Shown here: positions 1 to 10,523 of the stretch, one piece after another
Layout of the letters: each line of letters opens with the position of its first letter
How positions within the stretch are numbered: the stretch's first letter is position 1
NCBI GenBank assembly: GCA_963844855.1
Contig: CAWJQP010000023.1
Location: forward strand, 372,001-436,000
Length of the DNA stretch: 64,000 nucleotides
Direction of reading: 5' to 3'
Origin: DASQDN01 sp963844855
GTDB taxonomy: Bacteria; Acidobacteriota; Terriglobia; Bryobacterales; Bryobacteraceae
The notes under the pieces: model-generated
Seen by the model: the letters and a program-made list of their open reading frames with translations, nothing else
Told to the model about the DNA's origin: nothing
Database searches by the model: none
Made by a program: the position numbers and the translations under genes

Positions 1-93
1 CATGCCGTACGCTTCATGCTCCAATTCGTGGCGCTAGCCCTGCTCCTGAAGACGGCATTTAAGAACAGAATCCTAGAGAAAAGCGGCCGTTGA
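1..93 (+). other. Possible 3' end of a gene cut by the window edge
   Basis: Frame 1 is open from the first base to a TGA at 91-93 and would encode about 30 residues with a hydrophobic stretch (FVALALLLKTAF). It could be the last membrane segment of a gene lying to the left. No family can be named from so short a piece, and chance is a fair alternative. A separate 53-codon ORF at 101-261 on the same strand also has no recognisable features. Confidence 0.15.
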
Positions 94-253
94 ATTGACA
101 TGGCTCCCCATACTTCCAGTGCGGCTGTGGAGACTGCTACTATCGCACGGTTGCCGGCAAACGAGGGTAAATACATGCGGCCAATAAAGGGCAGTACCAA
201 CTCAACTGTCAAGGATCCGTTTTATCCGGGAAAAACGCCTAGCGACGTCCGCT

Positions 254-550
254 TCAAATAAAACCATCGTATTCCGTTCCTACGGGAATCGCGAGTTCCT
301 CCAGACGATCAAAGCTCCCGTACTTGAGAAATGCGTTGGAGCTCTTGTTGAAGCTGATGTTTTCCTCTCGCATCCGGTTCGCAAGCCAAGAACCGGTAAT
401 ACGACAACGATCAGGGGTCGCAAACAGATCTCCTACGCAGCCGGAACCGTCCGTAACACCTTAACGCAGGCAGTCGTTAGACTCGTACTGAATATTTCCG
501 CCGGACAGGGAGTGAAATCCGAATGCGCAATCGGATTGTGCGCGGATCAA
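254..550 (-). pseudogene. Coding remnant with one in-frame stop
   Basis: The minus strand reads as one coherent, Gly/Cys/Asn-rich protein-like frame ending at a TGA (254-256), interrupted only by a TAA at 461-463. The downstream 68-residue part (for example DRCRITGSWLANRM and LKYGSFDRLEELAIP) has natural amino-acid composition and no methionine start. It lies directly downstream of the dehydratase gene that ends at 553. I do not recognise the family. It may be a decayed C-terminal fragment, or an intact gene with a sequencing error at the stop. Confidence 0.25.
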
Positions 551-552
551 AC

Positions 553-1764
553 TTACGCCGCCGGCTTGACCCGGAACTTCTCTAGCGCTTCCTCATCAAC
601 GTCCAGGCCAAGGCCCGGTAGATCCGGTAGATGAACATTTCCGTCTTCAAATCTGTACATGGTCTTCGTTTTGAGAACCTGTAGCCCGGGACTCAAGAGG
701 TCGTCCGGAAGCAGCGGAGGCGTGACGAACACTAACTCTTGCCAATCTGAGCCAATCGCGGCCGACGTCTGGAAGAAACCGGCCGCCCGCAGTCCCATCG
801 ACCCGTGCAGAATCGTTGGCACGTGAAAGGACTCAGCGAGGATCGCGATCTTGCGGCACAGGAGGACACCTCCCGCCGTGACTGCATCGGGTTGGACAAC
901 ATCGTAGGCGCGAGCTACTAGGGACTCCTTGAAATTCTTCGTCCCTCGATATCCTTCGCCCCCGGTCACCCTGATCCCGACGTTACGCGCCAACTTGGCG
1001 TGCGACTCGTAATCCTCACGCGCAAATGGTTCCTCCAGCCAATAAGCCCCGTGCTTTTCGAGCGCCTTGGCAACTTTGTAACCTGTCTCGTAATCCCAAA
1101 CCTTCTGTCCCACCGACTGTGGAGCCGCTGCGGTGCGATCGAACATGATCGCAAAATCCGGACCCACAGCTTGGCGGATCACTCGACACGCCTCCGCATC
1201 GTCCAAAGGGTTCGGCCGCCAGGCGCGAATCTTCATACCTTTAAAACCGGCTTGCTTCTCACGCAGAGCCATTTCTGCCTGAGCGTCGTAACTAACATGC
1301 GATTGATCCGGTTTTCCAGGCCACACGGTCGTCAGATATACGCGAAGACTCGACTTGCTCCCGCCGAGCAGTTTATAAACTGGTTGCCCGGCAATCCGTC
1401 CAATCGCATCCCAGACAGCGTGTTCCACTCCGCCCCATGCATCTGCGCCGCGCTGGATGTGACCTTCCACGTTAAATAGGTCGTATCCGACGAGAGCCTT
1501 TTGCACGTCTGGAAGGACCTTAGGATTCGGCCCGGCAAACGAATAACCGCTAACACCCACATCCGTATTAATCCGGCAAACAACATAGTTGGCCATTTTG
1601 CCTGCTTCGATTTCTTCTTTCGACGCGGTCAGGCGGATCGGGAAAATATCCACGGCTGTGATCTTGACCGGCTTTACAGCAGCGCTCAACTTCTGCAACG
1701 CTGCCGCCATCAGGGTGGAAGCTACTGAGCCTGCGATAAAGCTACGGCGGCTATGCTTGGACAC
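553..1764 (-). CDS. Enolase-superfamily dehydratase (mandelate racemase/muconate lactonizing type), Tat-exported
   Basis: The 403-residue protein has a Tat-like N-terminus (RRSFIAG, then a hydrophobic stretch), an N-terminal capping domain and a barrel with the superfamily's ordered motifs. These are KMKIRAW for the first acid/base position, MFDRT, WLEEPF and TGGEGY for the Mg ligands, and ILHGSMG with the His end of the catalytic set. Family members abstract the alpha proton of a sugar acid and eliminate water, as in galactonate or gluconate dehydratase. The exact substrate is inferred, not visible. The start overlaps the end of the upstream paralogue by 14 bases, which implies translational coupling. 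The pair is probably transcribed from the TonB receptor gene ahead of it. Export to the periplasm is unusual for this family but is supported by both signals. Confidence 0.85.
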   Translation of the reverse strand: MSKHSRRSFIAGSVASTLMAAALQKLSAAVKPVKITAVDIFPIRLTASKEEIEAGKMANYVVCRINTDVGVSGYSFAGPNPKVLPDVQKALVGYDLFNVEGHIQRGADAWGGVEHAVWDAIGRIAGQPVYKLLGGSKSSLRVYLTTVWPGKPDQSHVSYDAQAEMALREKQAGFKGMKIRAWRPNPLDDAEACRVIRQAVGPDFAIMFDRTAAAPQSVGQKVWDYETGYKVAKALEKHGAYWLEEPFAREDYESHAKLARNVGIRVTGGEGYRGTKNFKESLVARAYDVVQPDAVTAGGVLLCRKIAILAESFHVPTILHGSMGLRAAGFFQTSAAIGSDWQELVFVTPPLLPDDLLSPGLQVLKTKTMYRFEDGNVHLPDLPGLGLDVDEEALEKFRVKPAA

Positions 1765-2965
1765 GGTATTCTTTCAGGGCGTCTTCATTGATGTCGAGTC
1801 CAAGTCCTGGATGATCCGGCAAAAGAACATGACCCTTCTCGATTCGGAAAACATATGGGGTTTTCATCAGCTTCACTGCGGGCGCCCACTCCTCTTCCGG
1901 AAGTTCCGGTCCGCCGATCATCTCTTGAAACTCGCAGTTGGGCATCGCACACCCGGCTTGGATGTAGCCTGCCAAGGATGGCCCCCCGGTCCCGTGTAAG
2001 ATGCAGGGGACGCCGAACGACTCAGCGAGGACACCGATCTTGCGTGCAATCCATACGCCTCCGCAAATGCGCGCGTCAGGCTGCACGATGTCATACGTCT
2101 TGTTTGTCAGATAACCAAGGAATTGATAAACGCTGTGGCCGAGCTCGCCCCCGGTGATTGGGATGTCGACTTCCGCGGCGAGCCGGGCTGGACCTTGCAA
2201 GTCATATCCATCGAACGGTTCTTCCAGCCAGTGCGCCCCTTCACGTTCCAGTCCGCGCGCAACCTCAAGAGCTGTTGGATAGTCCCACACCCAACCTGGC
2301 CGGACCGCCGTGCGATCGTACATTAAAGCGAAATCTGCGCCAACGGCCTTCTTGATCACGCGACAGGCTTCCACGTCGTCCATGGGTCTCGGACGCCATG
2401 CGCGAATCTTCATGGCTGTGTAGCCTGCATTCTTCAGTCGAATCGCAAACTCGGCTTGCCGTTCGTAAGCAACATCCGACTGGTCCTGCTTCCCAGGGAA
2501 AACACAGGTCCGGTAGACCCGTAGCTTGTCTCGGGATCCACCGAGAAGCTTCGCCACCGGTTGGTTGCAAGCGCGACCGACAGCGTCCCAAAGCGCATGC
2601 TCAACACCCGACCATGACTGTACGCCCGACTCGCCCCGCTGCATCTGCAAGCGCTTCAAGTGGCTGTCGATCGCGAACAGGTCCTGGCCTACAAGCGTAG
2701 GCTTCACCCAGCGTTCCAACACGTCCCGCGGGCATCCTAGAAACGATGTCCCAATCACGCCATCGTCCGTGTACACGCGCGTCACTGCGTATCGAGTTCG
2801 TTGACTCGCGCTCGCTCCTCCGACAGCCACGGAGAACGAATCTATATTGGTAATCCGAAGCCGGGGTGGCTTCGCGGCGGGAGTGGATTGGGCTGCGATA
2901 ACCGAGCTGGTAGCTGCCGGCGCCGCCAAAGCCCAGCGGATGAGTTCCCGACGTGAAGTGTTCAT
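1751..2965 (-). CDS. Second enolase-superfamily dehydratase paralogue, Tat-exported
   Basis: This 404-residue protein is a clear paralogue of the next gene, with the same order of motifs: KIRAWRP, MYDRTA, WLEEPF, ITGGEL, VQPDARICGGV and ILHGTGG. The N-terminus (RRELIRWALAAPAA) is a Tat-type signal. The start codon lies six bases after the stop of the TonB receptor, and its ribosome site would fall inside that gene's end, so it is almost certainly co-transcribed. Known relatives dehydrate aldonic or uronic acids. Two exported paralogues behind one receptor suggest related substrates, epimers for example, or a heteromer. This is inference. It is full length for the family and shows no frameshift. 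Confidence 0.85.
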   Translation of the reverse strand: MNTSRRELIRWALAAPAATSSVIAAQSTPAAKPPRLRITNIDSFSVAVGGASASQRTRYAVTRVYTDDGVIGTSFLGCPRDVLERWVKPTLVGQDLFAIDSHLKRLQMQRGESGVQSWSGVEHALWDAVGRACNQPVAKLLGGSRDKLRVYRTCVFPGKQDQSDVAYERQAEFAIRLKNAGYTAMKIRAWRPRPMDDVEACRVIKKAVGADFALMYDRTAVRPGWVWDYPTALEVARGLEREGAHWLEEPFDGYDLQGPARLAAEVDIPITGGELGHSVYQFLGYLTNKTYDIVQPDARICGGVWIARKIGVLAESFGVPCILHGTGGPSLAGYIQAGCAMPNCEFQEMIGGPELPEEEWAPAVKLMKTPYVFRIEKGHVLLPDHPGLGLDINEDALKEYRVQA

Positions 2966-2971
2966 TTCTGT

Positions 2972-5900
2972 CTACCAGTACAGCTTCGCGCCGATTTGAA
3001 GAATTCGCGGGTCGGCCGCCGCGGTGACAATTCCAAATGTTGCGGGCACGTTCTGCGTCGCGGCCGGGTTAAAGAATTGTGTGTGGTTAAAAACGTTAAA
3101 CCATTCAAACCGCAACTGCAATCTCGATTGTTCCCCTAGCGGCGCTAGGCCGAAGTTCTTTATCGCAGAGAAGTCCCAGTTGTTGGCGCCAAAACCCGGC
3201 TGTGTGTTCCGCGCAAGGTTGCCAAACTGTCCGCGAGCCGGCGTCGAGTAGGCGGCAGTATCAAGGCCATACAGATTGTTCGTGCGGGGATCGAGCTTGC
3301 TAGGCGTAACGCCCGTCGAGTTTGCGCGTTGTCCGCCCGTACTGACATTGGCGATGTCATTGGCAGTAGAAATCGTATATGGCATCCCTGTACGGAAGTT
3401 CGCGATACCGTTCACCTGCCAACCGCCTATAACGGCGTTGAGTACCGAATTGTCAATGTTGACGGGCCGCCCCCGTCCCACGGGAAGGTCATACACCCAA
3501 CTGCCGATGAAGTTATGACGCACGTCGTTATCGGCAAGACCGCGCTCCGGGCGACGATCGTACATACTCTGCCCCGACCCTCCGCTATCGATGGCTTTCG
3601 CATAGGTATAGGCGGCGCTAAAGGAGAGTCCTGCGGTCAGCCGCTGCTCCAGCTTCACGTAACCCGCGTTGTAATTCGACCACTGATAATTCGTGTTCTG
3701 GCTAAAGACCGGGCTTAGACTCGGATAAGGTACACGAGCGGCGAACGGTGTCGGAGCGGAAGGGTTTTCCGGCAGCAGGGGCTGATTGACAAAAACCGTA
3801 CCTACCTGCTTATGTCCAGTGTTTCCCAGATAGCCGGTTTCCAGCAGAAGGTTAGGCCGTAGCTGGTGCTGGATCGTAAGGTTGTACTGATAGATGTATC
3901 CGGTTCGGCGACTGAGGTCCTGGTTGCTCGTGACTGCGCCCGCCACCTTGTCCGGAGTCGGGAACTGTTCACTTAGAAAAAGTTGAGGCGTCGTGTTGCT
4001 GGAAACCACGGTCGCATTAACAAAGTATGGGAGCGTGCTCGTGAGGCTGCCCAGAGTCGCGCCACCTGTATTTAAGGCATGAAATACACCGAACCCGGCT
4101 CGGATGACCGTACTCTCTTTGAATCGGTACGCCAGACCGACCCTCGGCGCAAGGTCGTTAGGGTCGGTCCGAATCGGCCTTTCAGGAAGAAGCGGATCTC
4201 CCGTTCCTGTAACAAGCCCCACGCCAGGCACGTAGTAATCGGGACTCACACTGAGTAACTGTCGGCCGCTAGCCAGATCGAAGTTCGCCAATCGACCGCG
4301 CCACTGCTGAAAGAGCTCATGACGAAGCCCGAGGTTCAAAGTCAACCGATCCGTAATTTTCCAATCGTCTTGAAGGAACCACTGGTACTGGGTTCCAATC
4401 GAATATTTCGCGACTCCACCGAAATTACCAAGGCTTCCGAGTCCTCCATTAGCAGACTGGACCATCCCTAGGAGATAATCTCCAAACGCATCGCCAGTAA
4501 AGTTTCCACTGAAGTTGAAGATCCCGTTCTGGTTTGATCCCTGGTCATAACCCACCATGAGTCGACTCACATCGCCGCCAAACTTCAAAGTGTGACGGTT
4601 CTTAACCCAAGTAAAGGTCTGGCCAGCGCGATAGTACAAGTTGTTTTGTACGATCCTCAATCCATAACCAACAAACCCGCTCGTGCCAGTCGGGTTGCCG
4701 GGCGCATAGCCCGTCAGGTTCACCGATGGCAACGTGTACTCACCGGGGTTAGCCGCAAGGTTCGTCAGGCCGAGCTCTGCAGCATAGTTTGTGGATGTAC
4801 GATCCCCATCGCTCTGTCGAGCCAGGAACGCTCGCGAAAAACCGAGCCGGGTTTCGCCGATCACATTCGCGGTGAACAAATACGTGAATCCAACAGAAAC
4901 ATGATGAGTGTTGTCCGGCCGAACAAGTCCCTTACCCGGAAGATAAGCAACATTGACAAGTTCGTTATCTGCCAGTGTGTAGCGTCCGAACAATGACGAC
5001 TTGTCGGAGAAACGGTGATCGATCCTGCCGGTGAATTGGTCTCGAAGTTCGGAATCGCTGGGAGCAAGAAGGAAATTCACACCGGGCCGGACGCCAATGA
5101 AGTTGGCCGAGGGAAAGTATTGGATCATCTCGTTAGCGATCCGGTCGAACCGCTCGCGCGGAATAACATTGCCTGGAAAAGGCTGATTGTTATTCAAAGG
5201 ATCACGAACAGTCTTACCGGACCCGTTGAAGTCGCCTTGCTTCATTCCGTCAGTGGGTACCAAGCCTTGAAGGATCACGCCCGTGATCCGTCGACGCCCT
5301 TCGTAATTTCCGAAGAAAAACGTCTTATCCTTCTTGATCCGGCCGCCGGCGCTAGCCCCAAACTGATTAAAGGTAAATCGCGGAGCTCCCGACGGAGGCC
5401 GGAAAAACTGTCCCGCCTGCAGCGCGCGATTTCGATGAAACTCATAGACCACTCCGTGAAATCCGTTCGTGCCGCGCTTGCTAACGATGTCGATTCCAGC
5501 GGCGCCGTGTCCGTACGATGCGTCCATGAAGTTCAGTTGCACCTTGAATTCTTCGATCATGTCGAGCGAAAGCGCTATCGCAGGATTGTTGATATTCGCA
5601 ACTGAAAAATCGACGCCATCGAGCATTGCATTGGTTGAGGTGTTTCGCACACCGCCGATCTCTGCGGATCTCTCATCCATCACGCTCGACGTACCCCTCA
5701 CCTTCACAACTCCCGGAGTGAGCGCGACAAGATCATAAAAGTTCCGGTTGTTGAAGGGCAGCTCGCGAACGGTACGATTATCCACGACCGTTCCTACGGC
5801 TGCCGTGTTTGTTTGAATAAGCGGCGCGACGGCCTCCACATCGATTGATTCCGTGACTGTTCCGACCTGCAGTCCCACATCCGCACGCAGCTGCGTGTTG

Positions 5901-6178
5901 ACGCGCAACGTCAAGTTGTCAACTCGTGCCTGCTTGAACGAAGGCGCCGTGACCGTGACTACATAATTACCGGTCGGAAGCGCATTGAACTGGTAATTTC
6001 CGGACGAATCCGTCGTGAATTCGCGGACTTCATTAGTCTCCACGTTGCGAGCGACAACGCGCGCTCCGGCTACGACAGCCCCCGACGTGTCGGTAACAGT
6101 TCCAAGTAGTACTCCGCTCCCGTATTGAGCGACCGCGAGAACCGCGAGAGAAACGAGGGAAACGAGACGCAAAACCAT
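2972..6178 (-). CDS. Oar-like TonB-dependent outer-membrane receptor
   Basis: The protein has 1,068 residues from the ATG at 6178. I chose that start because it is preceded by GGAGAAATAGAC and opens directly into a signal peptide (MVLRLVSLVSLAVLAV). The frame is open further upstream but that part does not look like protein. After the signal comes a carboxypeptidase-regulatory-like domain (GTVTDTSGAVVAGARV) to about residue 105, then a plug domain (NRNFYDLVALTPGV), then a long beta barrel ending in the aromatic residue typical of outer-membrane proteins (LQIGAKLYW). This architecture is expanded in Solibacter-type acidobacteria and is assumed to import large or glycan-derived ligands. It leads an operon with two dehydratases, so a sugar-acid polymer or its oligomers is a reasonable ligand guess. 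Confidence 0.88.
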   Translation of the reverse strand: MVLRLVSLVSLAVLAVAQYGSGVLLGTVTDTSGAVVAGARVVARNVETNEVREFTTDSSGNYQFNALPTGNYVVTVTAPSFKQARVDNLTLRVNTQLRADVGLQVGTVTESIDVEAVAPLIQTNTAAVGTVVDNRTVRELPFNNRNFYDLVALTPGVVKVRGTSSVMDERSAEIGGVRNTSTNAMLDGVDFSVANINNPAIALSLDMIEEFKVQLNFMDASYGHGAAGIDIVSKRGTNGFHGVVYEFHRNRALQAGQFFRPPSGAPRFTFNQFGASAGGRIKKDKTFFFGNYEGRRRITGVILQGLVPTDGMKQGDFNGSGKTVRDPLNNNQPFPGNVIPRERFDRIANEMIQYFPSANFIGVRPGVNFLLAPSDSELRDQFTGRIDHRFSDKSSLFGRYTLADNELVNVAYLPGKGLVRPDNTHHVSVGFTYLFTANVIGETRLGFSRAFLARQSDGDRTSTNYAAELGLTNLAANPGEYTLPSVNLTGYAPGNPTGTSGFVGYGLRIVQNNLYYRAGQTFTWVKNRHTLKFGGDVSRLMVGYDQGSNQNGIFNFSGNFTGDAFGDYLLGMVQSANGGLGSLGNFGGVAKYSIGTQYQWFLQDDWKITDRLTLNLGLRHELFQQWRGRLANFDLASGRQLLSVSPDYYVPGVGLVTGTGDPLLPERPIRTDPNDLAPRVGLAYRFKESTVIRAGFGVFHALNTGGATLGSLTSTLPYFVNATVVSSNTTPQLFLSEQFPTPDKVAGAVTSNQDLSRRTGYIYQYNLTIQHQLRPNLLLETGYLGNTGHKQVGTVFVNQPLLPENPSAPTPFAARVPYPSLSPVFSQNTNYQWSNYNAGYVKLEQRLTAGLSFSAAYTYAKAIDSGGSGQSMYDRRPERGLADNDVRHNFIGSWVYDLPVGRGRPVNIDNSVLNAVIGGWQVNGIANFRTGMPYTISTANDIANVSTGGQRANSTGVTPSKLDPRTNNLYGLDTAAYSTPARGQFGNLARNTQPGFGANNWDFSAIKNFGLAPLGEQSRLQLRFEWFNVFNHTQFFNPAATQNVPATFGIVTAAADPRILQIGAKLYW

Positions 6179-6398
6179 GTCTATTTCTCCGAAATCACTG
6201 TACTGTATCGCTATTGCATCACAAGCGCAATAAGTATTGCAGCATAACATTTGCAAGAGCTCAAACGATCTTGAGAAGAATTGCTCCGGCGGATTTCTCG
6301 ATGTGACGCTTAAGTTCAAAGATGAATCCCGCTGAAATTCGCCGCCGCAGGCAGGCAAAATCACGTCGACAGCTTCAGATCGGTCTCAAAGTGATATT

Positions 6399-9084
6399 TT
6401 GAGAAGCGACAGTCTCGTGCGTTCCGGCGTTCTGACGTTACTTACATTCGCGTCCTTCGGGCTCGCCCAAGATAATCCGGGTGAGTTCTTCGAGATGCGT
6501 GTGCGCCCGGTGCTGGTTAAGGGGTGTTACTCCTGCCACACGACGGGCAATGCCATGGGCGGACTCGCGTTGAATACACGTGAGACCATGCTCAAAGGTG
6601 GCAAGTCGGGCCCCTCGATTCAGCCGGGTAATGCAGAGAGCAGTCTGCTGGTGCAGGCTGTACGGCATCAACATGAAAAGCTTCAGATGCCTATGGGTCA
6701 GCCGAAGCTCAAGGACAGCGAGATCAAAGATCTGGCTGCTTGGGTGACAGCCGGAGCACCGTGGCCGGAACAGAGCGCGTCCCTCAAGCCCGGTTACACA
6801 ATCACTCCGGCACAACGCTCGTATTGGGCGTTTCGGCCTGTCGTTAAGCCGACTGCGCCGAAGGTGAGCCATGGCGAGTGGATCAAGAGCGATATCGACC
6901 GGTTTGTGCTGGCGCGACTCGAACAGGACAAGCTGAAACCGAATGGCGCCGCGAATAAGCGCGACCTGATACGGCGTGTTTATTTCACGGTCATCGGGCT
7001 TCCCCCGAGCTCGGCCCAAGTTGACGCTTTCCTCAAGGACGATTCTCCGGATGCATTCGCAAGTATCGTCGATCGGTTGCTTGCTTCGCCACAGTATGGC
7101 GAACGATGGGCGCGGCATTGGCTGGACGTCGCAAGATATTCCGATGACAGCCTGGACGGAGATGTCGATACTCCTTACCCAAGCGCTTTCCAGTATCGAG
7201 ACTGGGTGGTACGCGCGTTCAATCAGGACATGCCTTATGACACTTTCGTCAAGGCGCAGATTGCGGGAGACCTGATGGACAGCGTTAAGGAAAAAGACCT
7301 CGCTGTCGGGACAGGCTTCTATGGCATCGGACCTGAACTTACGGACGACCGCGTGGATGCCACAACCCGCGGATTCCTCGCGCTTACCGGCGCGTGCGCC
7401 CAGTGCCACGATCACAAGTTCGATCCCATTCCGACGAAAGACTACTACGCAATGCAGGGAGTCTTTTCGAGCACGAAGCGTACAGAACACGCGCTCGCTC
7501 CGGCTGACGTGGTGGATGCATTCAAGGCGCAAGACAAGAAGGTCAAGGAACTCGAAAGTCGCATTCAGCAGTTTCTTCACGCGCAAGCGACGCAACTCGC
7601 CGAGATTCTTGCTTCGCAATCTCCCGCATACATTGTCGCGGCGCGTCAGATAACCGGACCAGAAGCACGGGATGTCGCCGAAGTGGCGTCGGCAAGCAAG
7701 CTCGATCAAGAGACGCTGGCTCGCTGGGTCCGGTATTTGAAGGCGATACCGACCGACAACCGCTATCTTGACGGATGGCAGAAGCCCTCTTTCGATCTCG
7801 AGAAGTTTCGCAATGAAGCGTTGAAAGTGCTCGCGGAGAGGAAGAAGGTCGACGAGGAGAATCTAATCCGAAAAGCAACCGCGAAGGAGCGAGGGACCAC
7901 TGCCGAAGTGGTTGCTCTGCCGCCGGAGCGTTTCTTTTTGTGGCGCGATCTGTTCTTCAGCGACTTCTACGGGAGCCTCTTCAAGCAGGAAGAAGACGGG
8001 ATCCTGTACTACGGTCCGAACCGTGGCTACCTGAGCAACGACGGCACAATTGAACGGTTTCTGGATGGCCCCTGGAAGGCGCATCTCGCCGCGATGCGAG
8101 CGGAGCTAAAGGAACTCCAGGCGGCTCTGCCACCGCAGTACCCGTATGCTCACGTGATCGCGGACACAGACAAGCCGAAGAACGAGCGAATCCAGATCGG
8201 CGGGCAGAAGGAGAACCTTGGAGAGGAAGCTCCGCGAGCGTTTCTTTCGATTCTTTCCGATGGCCCTCCGAAGCCTTTTCAGAAGGGCAGCGGGCGTTTG
8301 GAACTCGCGGAAGCTATCGCGTCCGCAACCAATCCATTGACTGCTCGAGTGATGGTGAATCGAATCTGGCAGCACGTTTTCGGGAATGGCCTGGTGGGAA
8401 CCGTCAGCAATTTCGGCCGCATGGGAGAGACGCCAAGCCATCCCGAACTGCTTGACTGGCTGGCGGCGCGCTTCGTCGAGAATGGCTGGTCTATCAAGAA
8501 GCTTCAACGTGAGATTCTACTGTCCGCGACTTATCAGTTGAGCGCCGATTATTCGGCCACGAATTTCGTCGTCGATCCGGCAAACAAGCTGCTGTGGCGA
8601 GCAAATCGCCAGCGTTTAGATGTCGAATCGATGCGTGACACGCTGTTGGCGATTTCGGGCGAACTCGACAGCACGCTGGCGGGCAACGCCGCAGCCACTC
8701 TCCGAACTTTCCAATGTTCGGCGGACCTTATATGGCTATGTCAGCCGACGCAAACTCGATCCTACGCTGGCGCTATTCGATTTTCCGAATCCGAACGCGT
8801 CGGCAGAGCAGCGACTGACGACAGCGACGCCCTTACAGCAGTTGTTCTTCATGAACAGCGGCTTCATCGAACAGCGTGCCGCGGCGTTGGCATCCCGCGC
8901 TGATGTGGCAGGCGGAGGGGACGCGACGGCAAAGGTGCAACGGCTATATCGACTCGTGTTGGGGCGTCCCGCACAGTCCGCAGAACTTGCTGCCTGTCTC
9001 GATTTCGTCGGGACGGGGTCAAAAAGCTGGGCGGAATTGGCGAAACTCCTGTTGAGTTCCAACGAGCTGATCTTTTTGAACTAG
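6399..9084 (+). CDS. Cytochrome c/DUF1549/DUF1553 protein (one frameshift)
   Basis: After a signal peptide there is a planctomycete-type cytochrome c domain with CYSCH near residue 44. A DUF1549 region follows with a second haem-type motif (CAQCHDHKFDP), and then DUF1553 (NRIWQHVFGNGLVGT, HPELLDWLAARF). The first frame runs to 8903, but from about 8690 the conserved sequence continues in the frame that ends at 9084 (RRTLYGYVSRRKLDP, LLLSSNELIFLN). One base was therefore lost or gained near 8685-8700. The function of this family is unknown; these are extracytoplasmic haem proteins nearly always paired with DUF1501. The DUF1501 partner follows after 11 bases. The start is probably TTG at 6399; GTG at 6417 is an alternative. 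Confidence 0.8.
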
Positions 9085-9095
9085 GGTAGATACAG

Positions 9096-10523
9096 ATGAT
9101 GACGCGACGGGAAGCGCTTCGAAAAGCTGGCAATGGGTTCGGGATGTTGGGGTTGGCCAATCTGGTCGGAGAGCGGGCCGTGGCCGGCGCCGCCACCCCG
9201 GCAGGACCTCATTTTGCGCCAAAAGCCAAGCAAGTCATCTTTCTGTTTCTGAATGGCGGGCCCTCACAGGTTGACACGTTCGATCCCAAGCCGGCGCTCG
9301 AAAAGTATAACGGCAAGCCTATGCCGGGGGCGAGCGGACTCGCCAGTAAAGAAGGCGGCACGCTCATGCGATCGCCCTTCTCCTTCAAACAGTATGGCCA
9401 ATCCGGTCTTCCCGTAAGTGAACTGTTTCAGGAAACGGCGGGTATGATCGACGATCTGTGCGTCGTGCGCTCGATGCACACCGATCTTCCAGCGCATCCG
9501 CAAGCCATCATGCAGATGAATTCCGGACGCGTGATTCCGGGGTTTCCTTCCTGGGGGTCGTGGCTGACGTACGGGCTGGGCAGCGAGAACAAGAACCTTC
9601 CAGGTTTCATCGCGCTGTGCGCCGGGGTACCGGATGTGGGTCCGCAGTTGTGGAGTTCGGCGTTTTTGCCCTCGCTTTATCAGGGAACGTATGTGCCGAA
9701 CGACGAGGTCGTGCCGGAGAAGATGATCCGGCATCTGCGCAATACGCATTTGACCCGCGAGGAGCAGCGGCGGGGACTGGATCTGCTCGAAAAGCTCAAC
9801 AGGATGGATCTTGCGCAGCGTGGACCGGATGAGCAGTTGGAAGGGCGTATTCAGTCGATGGAAGTCGCGTTCCGCATGCAGCTCGATGCGCTGGACGCGT
9901 TCGATATTTCGAAAGAAAGCGAAGCGACACACAGGCGCTACGGAGTGATCGATAATCCGGGCTCGGCGGAGATGAAGATCAAGTCGGCTACGCGCGATGG
10001 AGATTTTGCGCGGGGCTGCCTGGTGGCTCGGCGGCTGGTGGAGCGTGGCGTTCGCGTTGTGCAGGTGTACTTCGGGAATGACAAGCCGTGGGACAGCCAT
10101 CATGACATCCTGGTGCACCGGAAGCTGGCGGCGCAATCGGACCGTCCGATCGCGGCGCTGTTACGGGACCTGAAAGCATCAGGACTCTTGAAAGAGACGC
10201 TGGTGCTGATCGGAGGCGAGTTCGGGCGAAGGCCATGGGTGGAAGTGGGCGGCCGGAGCAATGTGCAGAACGGGCGCAATCATAACAACAACGGATTTAC
10301 ATATCTGCTTGCGGGAGCCGGGATCAAGGGCGGCATCGCGTACGGCGCCACCGATGAGTTCGGATATAAAGCGGTAGAGAATCCAGTCCATGTCCACGAT
10401 CTTCACGCGACGGTGCTCCATCTGATGGGGTTGGATCACACGAAACTGACCTACCGATGGAGCGGCAGGGATTTCCGGTTGACGGACGTGGCCGGGAATG
10501 TAGTCCAGGGCATTCTCGCTTAG
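9096..10523 (+). CDS. DUF1501 family secreted protein
   Basis: The 475-residue protein begins with a Tat-like signal (MTRREALRKAGNGFG) and carries the family hallmarks FLFLNGGPSQVDTFDPKP, SWLTYGLGSENKNLPGF, CLVARRLVERGVRVVQVYF and GGEFGRRPW. DUF1501 is a sulfatase/alkaline-phosphatase-like fold of unknown substrate, abundant in Planctomycetes and Acidobacteria, and it almost always follows a DUF1549/DUF1553 gene, as here with an 11-base gap. The pair probably acts outside the cytoplasm on complex organic matter; this is inference from the distribution. The protein is full length, with normal codon use. Confidence 0.88.
   Translation: MMTRREALRKAGNGFGMLGLANLVGERAVAGAATPAGPHFAPKAKQVIFLFLNGGPSQVDTFDPKPALEKYNGKPMPGASGLASKEGGTLMRSPFSFKQYGQSGLPVSELFQETAGMIDDLCVVRSMHTDLPAHPQAIMQMNSGRVIPGFPSWGSWLTYGLGSENKNLPGFIALCAGVPDVGPQLWSSAFLPSLYQGTYVPNDEVVPEKMIRHLRNTHLTREEQRRGLDLLEKLNRMDLAQRGPDEQLEGRIQSMEVAFRMQLDALDAFDISKESEATHRRYGVIDNPGSAEMKIKSATRDGDFARGCLVARRLVERGVRVVQVYFGNDKPWDSHHDILVHRKLAAQSDRPIAALLRDLKASGLLKETLVLIGGEFGRRPWVEVGGRSNVQNGRNHNNNGFTYLLAGAGIKGGIAYGATDEFGYKAVENPVHVHDLHATVLHLMGLDHTKLTYRWSGRDFRLTDVAGNVVQGILA

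Noticed and set aside
6179..6364. 62-residue N-terminal extension of the TonB receptor
   Set aside because: The signal peptide begins at ATG 6178 with its own ribosome site; the extension is not signal-like and extends into the divergent promoter space.
6438..7709. 423-codon open frame on the minus strand
   Set aside because: It is antisense to the DUF1549 gene, whose conserved motifs are on the plus strand; its translation is Arg/His-rich with no domain.
9264..10136. 290-codon open frame on the minus strand
   Set aside because: It mirrors the DUF1501 coding sequence and has no start signal or recognisable motif.
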